A stretch of 13,258 bases of DNA from Chitinivibrionales bacterium (GTDB lineage: Bacteria > Fibrobacterota > Chitinivibrionia > Chitinivibrionales > FEN-1185): positions 1 through 13,258 of the forward strand of contig JAQUMP010000040.1 in assembly GCA_028718065.1 (NCBI GenBank), in the 5' to 3' direction. Of the stretch, positions 6,325 through 13,258 are shown piece by piece. The first letter of the stretch is position 1. The number at the start of each line of letters is the position of its first letter. A program made the translations under genes and the position numbers. Below the pieces are notes generated by a model. It was not told where the DNA came from. It saw only the letters and a program-made list of their open reading frames with translations, and made no database searches.

Positions 6325-6328
6325 ATAC
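6304..6328. promoter_or_regulatory. Overlapping dyads over the toxin-antitoxin promoter (autoregulatory operator)
   Basis: Two inverted repeats overlap here. TATACGTATA (6304-6313) is a perfect 10-bp palindrome in the promoter spacer. GTATATT-N6-AATATAC (6309-6328) has perfect 7-bp arms and encloses the -10 box. Phd/YefM antitoxins usually repress their own operon by binding small palindromes over the promoter, so these are the natural candidate sites; binding itself is inferred. Confidence 0.6.
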
Positions 6329-6347
6329 TTAATTCGCATATTTGATT

Positions 6348-6357
6348 AAAGGAGGAA
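6348..6357 (+). promoter_or_regulatory. Ribosome-binding site of the antitoxin gene
   Basis: AAAGGAGGAA, nearly full complementarity to the 16S rRNA tail, has its GGAGG core six bases before the ATG at 6362. It is stronger than the AAGGAT site of the toxin gene, consistent with antitoxin being made in excess. Confidence 0.85.
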
Positions 6358-6361
6358 GCGT

Positions 6362-6631
6362 ATGGTTCACATTCCAGTGAGCGAATTCAAAAATGAAATA
6401 TCAGAAACCTTAAACCGTGTTGTGTATACCGGCGAACGCGTTCTACTTCAGAGACACGGAAAAGACGTGGCTGCGCTTGTTTCCATGAACGAACTCAAAC
6501 TTATTGAAGAAATCGAGCAAATGGAAGACGAAATCGATCTGAAAGAAGCTCTCAAAATCCTTCATAAAATAAAAGCCGGAGAGAACGGCGTGGTTTCGTG
6601 GGACGAGGCGAAAAAAGAACTTGGCTTGTAA
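6362..6631 (+). CDS. Phd/YefM-family antitoxin
   Basis: 89-residue antitoxin. The N-terminal half follows the Phd/YefM pattern: VSEFKNEISETLNRV, then TGERVLLQRHGKDVAALVSMNEL, which in this family forms the dimeric DNA-binding fold. The C-terminal half (about 46-89) is charged and helical (EEIEQMEDEIDLKEALK), the part that normally wraps around and neutralises the toxin. It is followed after eight bases by the toxin gene and preceded by a strong promoter bearing overlapping palindromes, consistent with autorepression. The toxin is RelE/ParE-like, so the pair is closer to YefM-YoeB or Phd-RelE systems than to Phd-Doc. Confidence 0.92.
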   Translation: MVHIPVSEFKNEISETLNRVVYTGERVLLQRHGKDVAALVSMNELKLIEEIEQMEDEIDLKEALKILHKIKAGENGVVSWDEAKKELGL

Positions 6632-6639
6632 GGATTAAT

Positions 6640-6903
6640 ATGCCCTATACGGTTCAGTTTGAAAAATCAGCCTTAAAAGCGCTTAAAAAACTTCCGCAAA
6701 ATATTATACCTGCTATCTGGCACGAAATTGAATCCCTTAAAATCAATCCCCGGCCGCCAGGATGCAAGAGACTTACAGCAACCGATCATCTTTATCGTAT
6801 TCGTTCCGGCGATTACCGGATAGTTTATACCATCCGTGATAAAATTTTACTCGTTCTTATCGTTCGCATTGGGAACCGCAAAGAAGTGTATCGCAAATTA
6901 TAA
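6640..6903 (+). CDS. RelE/ParE-superfamily toxin
   Basis: 87-residue toxin of the RelE/ParE fold. The opening MPYTVQFEKSALKALKKLP and the later LYRIRSGDYRIVYTIRD followed by VRIGNRKEVYRKL are typical of RelE-like mRNA interferases. Basic and aromatic residues expected at the active site are present (Arg53, Arg55, Arg60, Arg76, Arg80, Tyr84), which favours a ribosome-dependent RNase over the gyrase-poisoning ParE branch, though that cannot be proved here. The ATG at 6640 is chosen because AAGGAT precedes it and it begins at the family N-terminus; a GTG-type start at 6598 would add 14 unrelated residues overlapping the antitoxin gene. The stop codon is one base from the stop of the convergent receptor gene. 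Confidence 0.92.
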   Translation: MPYTVQFEKSALKALKKLPQNIIPAIWHEIESLKINPRPPGCKRLTATDHLYRIRSGDYRIVYTIRDKILLVLIVRIGNRKEVYRKL

Positions 6904-6904
6904 T

Positions 6905-9571
6905 CTATAACCGAAAACCCAATCGCAGGCCTGCTTCCATTTTGCTAAAACCAAGAGTAAGCGCATCCTTTTGCATAGAAGGATCCCAATAATAATCACG
7001 AACGTTGATAAAATCGAGCGGATTCAAGACGTTAAAATAGGCATCAAATCTTGTCAAATAACGATTATGGATAATGCCATTACGGTATTGAAGGCTAAAA
7101 TCCAACCCATGATAATCGGGTAAACGAAGGTATTTGCTCTCGTTAAAATCAAAATAAGGCAACCCTCTTGAAAAAGAATAATTTACAAATAGGTGATATT
7201 CGTCAAAATTACCAAAATTAAAATGAAGTCCATTTTTCAATGATAACGGTATATTCCATTCATAGATCGAACTACCTGTATTCGTTGCCCTTTGCGCTTG
7301 CGACAGATTACAAACGCTTCTGAGCGAAACCCATTTAAAAAATTGTAAATCGGCGCTTGCATCGATGCCTTCGGCCAATAATGGCGTTGCAAGAGCGGGA
7401 TTCCATGCAAAAAGCAGAGGATCCATCTGCGGTTCGCGGTCGGTTTTGCGAATATAGGGCTGAAGGCTAAATTTTATCCCCGGCCCTGAATTAATAAAAA
7501 TCGGCAGAGAAGCCAAATAAGTATGGAATTGCTCGCGCCGGTAACTGCTATCGGGCAACCCCCGAATGTCCGGCCTGCCGGTAATCCTGCCGAAATGAAT
7601 TTCCGCCAAAAAATGCTTGGCAATCCATTGGAAAGAAAAACCGGGATCAACTATCAAATCGGGTTTTGTCCCATACAATAAGCCCGAGCAAAGAACATCC
7701 GCGCTCAGGTTAAAATTCCCACGTTGTTTTTCTATAAACCCATGGGCGAGTAATTCCAATTCTTTATTTTGTGAGGAATAGCTTGTGTCAAGTCCGCCGC
7801 CGTAACGTTGAACAATGGAACCGTACCAATTTAAGTATTCTGCACGGTAATCGAGCAGAACGCTCAAATTGTTTTTATTATATAAAGTGTCTACGTTCAT
7901 GGATGCTGTTCCGGTGGTCCAATAGGTGGTATTAAGAAAGGCATTTTTCCCGACATTTTTTCCGGCCGCGTAATATTGACTCGAACCACCAAGACAAATT
8001 TCCGGAACTTTTTGGTTTATCTGAGAAATTTTTACGCTCGCCATTCCCCAGGGAACAATTTTGTCCGGGGCTCCATATTCATCCCATGCAAACCAGGCAA
8101 AAGAATCAAACTTCAATAATTTGTTCACGACGGTCCCGGTCATGGTTACATTTCCGAAATTTACCGGTTGGCCCAACCCATAGAGCGGAGAACCGAACAC
8201 CATAGCCGAACCAGACAACCATTCAAGCAAATATTTGTCGCCCATATTAAAACCGATTTGCAAACAATCATCGCTTTTTCTTTTTGGGATCGATAATAAA
8301 ACGTCCTGGCTTAGAGGACTATAATCGATGGCAAGTTCGGGGCGCTTGATAAGTTTTTGATCGGCCGGACGGTAGATCCCCGGATCGGCATTGACCATTA
8401 CTCCGCTCACGTCAAGATTCCTGCCCGCAAGCCTATTGACAATCACGTCTACGTCGCTTAAAGCCGATATCATCAGGCCGTCGATATCGGCATAGGAAAT
8501 CCCGCCGAAATGAAAGGGTGATAAAAACGGCACGCCGGAAATAATATATTTATTTTCAAATGGGCTCCCGCCGCGGACCAGCAATGCCGATCGCGCTTCG
8601 GGCATATTGTTGATGGTTGCTTGGGAAAGAAGGATACTGCTCAAATAATGGGTTAGTCCCGTAGATGTCTGTTTTTCTTCGATATTGATTTTTTCCGGTG
8701 CGGCTCGATATCCATACACAACAACTTGATTCGCGGTATCCTGCAAAGCCTTCGCAGGAGAGTTCTTCGTCAGGTAGCATTTTACTTTTCGGTTTAATTT
8801 TCCCTGAGTAAACCCCGGAAACCGGGCCGGATCATACCGTTGCGCAAGAATTGTCATTATTGCCGGACAGGAAGGCAAAAACCGGAAAGCAAACCGCCCG
8901 AGCGAATCGGATTTTGCGACAATCATTCCATTTTGGCAAGTTTGTCCCGGCGCTTTACCGATTATTTCCAAATAACGGCTTAAGGGCATTGCCAAATCGG
9001 AATCTGCCACCGAATCACCGAACTCAAGATTTGCAATAGCGCCGCCGACAGGAAGGTTTGTTTCCTGGTCTAAGACAACCCCTTCCATGTCCGGAACGGC
9101 ATCGTTACTATTTTCTATGAGGCTATCGGGATTGATAACAAATTCAAGCTTCACGGTAGCGGGAACTTCTTTCCCCGCCTCATACGCCGGCGAAAAAACG
9201 GAATGCAGTATGGTACTATAAATAATCGTATCTAACGGCGGCCATAGTCCCTTTTCTATTTCGCACTTTTCGACAGCGCCTTTTTGGTCGATGTCCGCGC
9301 TTACGACAACGATCCCCCGAAGGTTTTTTTTAAAAACCTGAATCGGGATATTTATTTGACGGTCGGAAATAAGTTTTGGCTCCGCGGAGAAGCCGATTCC
9401 GGAAGTCATCGAAACCCGATTGTCTTTTAATAAGCCAGTATGCAGAGTATCTTTTTGCGGCAAACCGGAATTATTGGCAATTCCTTTCGCGAATGAAAAA
9501 GAAAATCCAATTATGCAAAGACATAATATTTTATCGCGAATGGTTGGTCGTGATTTAAAGGAAAGAATCAC
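6905..9571 (-). CDS. TonB-dependent outer-membrane receptor with an N-terminal TonB C-terminal-like domain
   Basis: 888-residue predicted outer-membrane protein. A signal peptide occupies about 1-30 (KILCLCIIGFSFSFAKG). Residues 66-147 match the TonB C-terminal fold, with GIVVVSADIDQKGAVEKCEI, PPLDTIIYSTILHSVFSPAYEAG and VKLEFVI. A carboxypeptidase-regulatory-like beta domain follows at about 160-268 (MEGVVLDQETNLPVGGA, SLGRFAFRFLP). The plug spans about 282-400, with VVVYGYR, LLVRGGSPFENKYIISGVPF and HFGG. The rest, with alternating aromatic strands to the end, is the beta barrel, closing in GLRLGFRL; the terminal residue is Leu instead of the usual Phe. The start is a GTG without a clear ribosome-binding site, chosen because it is the only one that gives a signal peptide before the in-frame upstream stop. 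The substrate is unknown. It lies 77 bases downstream of the histidine kinase gene on the same strand and may be read through from it. Confidence 0.85.
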   Translation of the reverse strand: MILSFKSRPTIRDKILCLCIIGFSFSFAKGIANNSGLPQKDTLHTGLLKDNRVSMTSGIGFSAEPKLISDRQINIPIQVFKKNLRGIVVVSADIDQKGAVEKCEIEKGLWPPLDTIIYSTILHSVFSPAYEAGKEVPATVKLEFVINPDSLIENSNDAVPDMEGVVLDQETNLPVGGAIANLEFGDSVADSDLAMPLSRYLEIIGKAPGQTCQNGMIVAKSDSLGRFAFRFLPSCPAIMTILAQRYDPARFPGFTQGKLNRKVKCYLTKNSPAKALQDTANQVVVYGYRAAPEKINIEEKQTSTGLTHYLSSILLSQATINNMPEARSALLVRGGSPFENKYIISGVPFLSPFHFGGISYADIDGLMISALSDVDVIVNRLAGRNLDVSGVMVNADPGIYRPADQKLIKRPELAIDYSPLSQDVLLSIPKRKSDDCLQIGFNMGDKYLLEWLSGSAMVFGSPLYGLGQPVNFGNVTMTGTVVNKLLKFDSFAWFAWDEYGAPDKIVPWGMASVKISQINQKVPEICLGGSSQYYAAGKNVGKNAFLNTTYWTTGTASMNVDTLYNKNNLSVLLDYRAEYLNWYGSIVQRYGGGLDTSYSSQNKELELLAHGFIEKQRGNFNLSADVLCSGLLYGTKPDLIVDPGFSFQWIAKHFLAEIHFGRITGRPDIRGLPDSSYRREQFHTYLASLPIFINSGPGIKFSLQPYIRKTDREPQMDPLLFAWNPALATPLLAEGIDASADLQFFKWVSLRSVCNLSQAQRATNTGSSIYEWNIPLSLKNGLHFNFGNFDEYHLFVNYSFSRGLPYFDFNESKYLRLPDYHGLDFSLQYRNGIIHNRYLTRFDAYFNVLNPLDFINVRDYYWDPSMQKDALTLGFSKMEAGLRLGFRL

Positions 9572-9640
9572 AATATCTAAATTACTTTTTGCAAACTTAT
9601 TTTTCTCTTTTTCTCACCAGGCAAATCTTTGTATTCCATT

Positions 9641-9660
9641 AAAAATCTTTAAAAATCTTT
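9641..9660. repeat. Tandem 10-bp duplication at the end of the kinase gene
   Basis: AAAAATCTTT occurs twice in direct succession. On the minus strand one copy encodes the last residues (KDF) and part of the stop codon; the second lies just beyond. It probably arose by replication slippage in an AT-rich stretch and has no evident function. Confidence 0.7.
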
Positions 9661-11748
9661 TTTCATCGCTTCTTCTATCTTGCTTTTAATCTGGTCAAAC
9701 CGGAAGGGTTTCTGCACAAAACCCAAAACCCCGGCGTCCAATATTTCCTGGGCCTCGCCGTTAATGCTGTAACCCGACGAGAGGATTGCACGAATGCGGG
9801 GATTGATTTCCCGCATGGCAAGAAAAGCATCTTTGCCGTTCATTTCCGGCATGATCATGTCCAGGATCACACAATCGATCGATTGCCACGATTTCCGGTA
9901 AAACACAAGGCCTTCTTTCCCGTTCTCACGCACCGTCACCCGGTGCCCGAAAGACCGGAGCATTTCGGCGGCCATTTCGCGCACGGACTCCTCGTCGTCA
10001 ATAAAAAGCACGTGCAGTGATTTTCCCACGGCCGAAGGCGGGGCCACCGGCGACTGTTCCTTGGCAACCGTGTTCAATACGGGAAAATAGAGCCGGAACG
10101 TGGTACCGTGTCCCGGTTCGCTGTATACGTCGATGGCTCCCTTGTGGCTCTTGACAATTCCATACACCGCGGCAAGTCCCATGCCGGTACCCTTGCCCAT
10201 TTCCTTGGTAGTAAAAAACGGTTCAAAAACATGTTTCTTGGTTTCGGCATCCATTCCCGTGCCCGAATCCGTTACGCTTATCCTGAGATACCGGCCCGCC
10301 TGGATTTCATAATGTTTGTTTTTACAATACTTCCGGTCAAGGTCCATAAGCTCCGTCTCAAAAATCAGCTCCCCGCCGTCCGGCATTGCGTCCCGCGCAT
10401 TCAGGGCGAGGTTTAAAAAAGCATTCTGGACCTGCGAGGGATCGCAGAGAATGGTCGCCTCGGATGCGTTGAATCGTTGCGTAATGACGATATTTTTGTT
10501 GATGGTATGCGACAGGATATCGACGACTTCCAGCAGTACTTTTTGGATGTCCGCGGCCACGGACATTACTTTACCTTTGCGAGAAAAAGCCAGCAACTGC
10601 GCGGTCAGGTCGGCGGAACGTTTCGCGGAAAGCAAGATTTTTTCTGCAAAGCGGGAAATCGTTGGGTCCGTTGCCTTTGCCTGTATAAGTTCCGCGAACC
10701 CGGAAATGGCCGAAAGCTGATTGTTGAAATCGTGGGCGATGCCGCCGGCAAGCTGCCCGACAGCATCCATTTTCTGCGCTTGTCGCAGTTGTTGTTCGAG
10801 CTTGTTGATTTCGGTAATGTCCCGTGCGCTTGAGAGCGCGCCTATCACCGCGCCGGCGCCGTCTCTCAGGGTGCGGCACCACCATGCCAGCAAGCGGTTT
10901 TCCCCATCACGGCGGCGTTGTTGGCTTTCGGTATACATCAGGTCGACGGTCCCGGCAAACAGTGGCGCGACTTTGTCACGAGTGTCCTGTTCACCCTCGA
11001 AATAATAACCGGCCTCCTTGCCGATTACATCATTGCCGAAAAATTCATATCCGGCCTTGTTTGCCCAGGTATATACCTGGGCCGTGTTCACCTCCATGAT
11101 TATATCCGGAACCGCGCCCAGAATTGCATCGTTGCGGGACGAAAGTTTACGCAATTCTTCGTTTGCGGCAATCAGATTGGAACGGCTGTGTTCGAGTTTG
11201 GCGTGCGTCCGGTTTCGAACGCTCTCAAAAGAAAATGCATACAGCACGCAGCAGAAATATATTGCCGGAAACCGGATCATGAAATCAACTGGATAGGCAT
11301 GCCGAGGCGCGAACACCATCATGCCGCAGACGATGATAAAGCATATCGCGGACAATATGATGCCCTGGCGCGTACCAAGCAAAAAGAAAACCAAAAGAGG
11401 AATCGTGTAGACCCACATGGCGCGATAAATGTCGGTGCCGAAATCCCCGATAAACTTCGCGCACAGCAGTCCGATAAAAAGGTATGAGGCGGTTGCCAGA
11501 TTTCCGGTCCGGCGCAAATGCCAAAAACCCGCCAGCACACAAAAAAGAAAAACCGTATTCAGCGAGGTTTGCAGAAAATCACCCCGGATAAAAGTAATCA
11601 CGGCAAAAACCGACAACATGACCGTGGCGGCGAAGGAGAGCGTTAAAAGAAGTGTGGCTTTGCGATTATATTCTAAATTATTTTCGTGCAGCCTCCGTGC
11701 AAGCCGCCTGCCATACGCAAACGAGGTAAAAAAAGATTGTATGTTCAT
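9649..11748 (-). CDS. Membrane hybrid histidine kinase (6 TM, PAS, HisKA, HATPase, receiver)
   Basis: 699-residue sensor kinase. About six hydrophobic segments lie between 31 and 174 (roughly 31-54, 60-77, 84-101, 110-125, 128-146, 155-174) with short loops, so sensing is likely within the membrane. A helical linker leads to a PAS domain at about 205-312. The HisKA domain has the phosphorylatable His339 in GGIAHDFNN. The ATPase domain shows N-box Asn446/Asn450 (LNLALNARDAMP), G1 box DSGTGM (494-499) and G2 box GKGTGMGLA (518-526). A receiver domain at about 577-697 contains Asp584-Asp585, the acceptor Asp630, Ser657 and Lys680, all intact. No DNA-binding output domain is attached, so the phosphoryl group must pass to another protein or the receiver acts back on the kinase. 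The ATG overlaps the stop of the glycosyltransferase gene as ATGA. Confidence 0.95.
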   Translation of the reverse strand: MNIQSFFTSFAYGRRLARRLHENNLEYNRKATLLLTLSFAATVMLSVFAVITFIRGDFLQTSLNTVFLFCVLAGFWHLRRTGNLATASYLFIGLLCAKFIGDFGTDIYRAMWVYTIPLLVFFLLGTRQGIILSAICFIIVCGMMVFAPRHAYPVDFMIRFPAIYFCCVLYAFSFESVRNRTHAKLEHSRSNLIAANEELRKLSSRNDAILGAVPDIIMEVNTAQVYTWANKAGYEFFGNDVIGKEAGYYFEGEQDTRDKVAPLFAGTVDLMYTESQQRRRDGENRLLAWWCRTLRDGAGAVIGALSSARDITEINKLEQQLRQAQKMDAVGQLAGGIAHDFNNQLSAISGFAELIQAKATDPTISRFAEKILLSAKRSADLTAQLLAFSRKGKVMSVAADIQKVLLEVVDILSHTINKNIVITQRFNASEATILCDPSQVQNAFLNLALNARDAMPDGGELIFETELMDLDRKYCKNKHYEIQAGRYLRISVTDSGTGMDAETKKHVFEPFFTTKEMGKGTGMGLAAVYGIVKSHKGAIDVYSEPGHGTTFRLYFPVLNTVAKEQSPVAPPSAVGKSLHVLFIDDEESVREMAAEMLRSFGHRVTVRENGKEGLVFYRKSWQSIDCVILDMIMPEMNGKDAFLAMREINPRIRAILSSGYSINGEAQEILDAGVLGFVQKPFRFDQIKSKIEEAMKKDF

Positions 11749-13258
11749 TCTGTCCGCCCTAATAGCGAATTTTCCGGCGCTACCCGATAATACCCAGCAA
11801 TCCCGTTTGTCCTGATTTTTTGCACTGAATATCCCCGCCGGTTAAATTCCCGTACAATAGCCCTTATTCCCGGCTGGGCGAATTCGGCATCGGTAAAAAC
11901 GAGCAGCCGTGGATGAAATTTGTCAATTACCCAGGACACATTCGTGGAATCAAAACAATCCTCGTACATGCCCACGCAATTCTTATCTGTCAAGAATTGC
12001 AGTTGCGCGATCTGGTTGGCGCAGTACACGCCGTTTTCGGGCAGCTCCGACGTTAGAATGTCACAATGCGTCCGGACATTCATGACCGGCGCAGGCGGAT
12101 TTTTAAAAAACCTTTCGTAATACCGGTGCGGATGAAATACGGGCGCTAAAAGCGCCCCGATAAAAATAAAAAACGCGCCGTACAGCATGATTGCCGGTTT
12201 AATTTTTGTACGCAAGGGAGTTGCCGTTGCAATGATCGCATAAATGCCGTAAGCATATACAAACGGCAGAAACGGCGTAAAATAGCGCACCGAGGCCCAT
12301 TCGATATAGGCAACGTAGGCGCTCGCCATAAAACTCACGACAATCGGGACCATTATAAAGGAATTATAAAATGTTCTCCGCGTTGCAACGCCGAGGCAAA
12401 CACCGGCCAGCGGAATCCATTGCAAACCATGTTCGTGAAAATCAAGCGCCGGAATGAACCGCCAGCAGCCCACGATCAAAGCCTTAAAAGGAAACAGCAG
12501 ACCGTATTTCCCGAGGAATTCAGTCAAAGAATAGTTCCACGGATCGCGGAGCGATCCTCGCAGCAAACCGGCCGAAAGCGCGAGATGAAAAGGGCTTCCA
12601 AAACAAAGAGCGTTCCGGACAAGCACCGGCATCATCATAAGCGCAAATGCCAGGCAGGCCGACAAAAATCCGTACCGTGGATAGTCCGGACTCTTTCGTG
12701 TAAACCAATAGAGGGCCGCTAATCCGGCAAAAAACAGGACCCCGTTCGGCCGGATAATACACAATATCCCCATAAGAATTCCAATGACGGTCCAATCGAT
12801 CAAACTTCCTTTTGTCAAGCGCTTCGACCACAGCGCCAGCGCGGCGACGCCGATACCGAAAAGACCTTCGGCGCATACGCCGGTGCCCCAGTAGAGCTGG
12901 TTCAGGGAAAAAACGGTTACCGCGAGGGCCGCCAGTGCGGTCATGGCGCCGAAAAAGGAGCGGAGGGCATAATACAAGAGGACTTCTTTAATTAACAAAA
13001 GGATACCGGCCGTCCACAGCGCCGTTTTGTAGGAAATGCCGAACATCAGAAAACCGGCGGCCAAGGCCATGATCATTCCCGGAAAGCGCAAATCGTCGGG
13101 ACGGGGGAGGTCGGGGTGCTTTACAAATGGGGCAATCAGAAGCCGGGTCGTAAAACCGTGGCCCTGCGCAAATTCCTTGGCGTCTTCCATCCAGGTGCCC
13201 TCATCGCCGACGGGAATGGCATTGTATCGAAACCGCACCCGCTCCGCCACAAAATGAA
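11745..13258 (-). CDS. GT39/ArnT-like polytopic membrane glycosyltransferase (partial, N-terminus beyond right edge)
   Basis: At least 501 residues of a multi-pass membrane protein resembling lipid-linked-sugar glycosyltransferases of the GT-C fold. The GDE motif in the first external loop is at 16-17 (counting from a GTG at 13250) and is followed by MEDAKEFAQGHGF, as in the family's D/E-x-Y...A...G pattern. Other landmarks are CAEGLFG at 126-132, RPNG at 167-170, MPVLVRN and GSP near 207-220, and EWASVRYFTPFLPF at 317-330. About ten hydrophobic helices are visible, then a soluble periplasmic tail from about 375 to the end. The frame stays open to the right edge and the first membrane helix that normally precedes the GDE loop is missing, so the true start lies outside the window and the GTG is probably internal. 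Acceptor and sugar are unknown. It overlaps the kinase gene by four bases. Confidence 0.85.
   Translation of the reverse strand, partial: HFVAERVRFRYNAIPVGDEGTWMEDAKEFAQGHGFTTRLLIAPFVKHPDLPRPDDLRFPGMIMALAAGFLMFGISYKTALWTAGILLLIKEVLLYYALRSFFGAMTALAALAVTVFSLNQLYWGTGVCAEGLFGIGVAALALWSKRLTKGSLIDWTVIGILMGILCIIRPNGVLFFAGLAALYWFTRKSPDYPRYGFLSACLAFALMMMPVLVRNALCFGSPFHLALSAGLLRGSLRDPWNYSLTEFLGKYGLLFPFKALIVGCWRFIPALDFHEHGLQWIPLAGVCLGVATRRTFYNSFIMVPIVVSFMASAYVAYIEWASVRYFTPFLPFVYAYGIYAIIATATPLRTKIKPAIMLYGAFFIFIGALLAPVFHPHRYYERFFKNPPAPVMNVRTHCDILTSELPENGVYCANQIAQLQFLTDKNCVGMYEDCFDSTNVSWVIDKFHPRLLVFTDAEFAQPGIRAIVREFNRRGYSVQKIRTNGIAGYYRVAPENSLLGRTE

Noticed and set aside
10918..11487. Long plus-strand reading frame of 189 codons opposite the kinase gene
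   Set aside because: It is antisense to a kinase with all motifs intact, has no recognisable domain, and its composition (many Arg, His, Ile) is that of a shadow frame.

Overview
The window looks like a chromosomal stretch of a Gram-negative bacterium of intermediate GC content with AT-rich spacers. The evidence is an outer-membrane TonB-dependent receptor, periplasmic redoxin-type domains and sigma70-like promoters. A BlaI/M56-protease pair carrying a TlpA-like domain and a receptor with a built-in TonB C-terminal domain are reminiscent of Fibrobacterota and other FCB-type or myxobacterial genomes. The phylum is inference and cannot be settled from this sequence.

Layout, left to right. (1) Positions 1-1125, + strand: the 3' end of an unidentified gene that has no start codon in the window, coupled through TAATG to a tRNA-dihydrouridine synthase. 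(2) 1133-1760, - strand: a MntA/HepT nucleotidyltransferase/HEPN toxin-antitoxin pair with overlapping genes. (3) 1899-4751, - strand: a BlaI-type repressor and an M56 (BlaR1-like) membrane protease, overlapping as ATGA, behind a near-consensus promoter covered by two BlaI-like dyads. The protease carries a long C-terminal TlpA/AhpC-like domain that has lost its active-site cysteines. (4) 4806-6134, - strand: an AAA-type ATPase of the DUF4143 family. (5) 6135-6361: a divergent intergenic region with a perfect 20-bp palindrome and further dyads over a strong promoter. (6) 6362-6903, + strand: a Phd/YefM-type antitoxin and RelE/ParE-type toxin. (7) 6905-13258, - strand: a GT39-like membrane glycosyltransferase (cut by the right edge), a hybrid histidine kinase overlapping it as ATGA, and an outer-membrane receptor with an N-terminal TonB domain.

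Together, regions 2-6 form a block of self-regulated accessory modules (two toxin-antitoxin systems, a DUF4143 ATPase and a protease/repressor sensor system) between a housekeeping tRNA-modification gene and a cell-envelope gene set. The most unusual element is the BlaI/M56 system: a signal-transducing protease whose periplasmic part looks like a complete TlpA-type protein without redox cysteines, which suggests a binding or sensing role. No rRNA, tRNA, CRISPR array, insertion sequence or convincing intrinsic terminator was seen. No gene-free stretch exceeds 300 bases.
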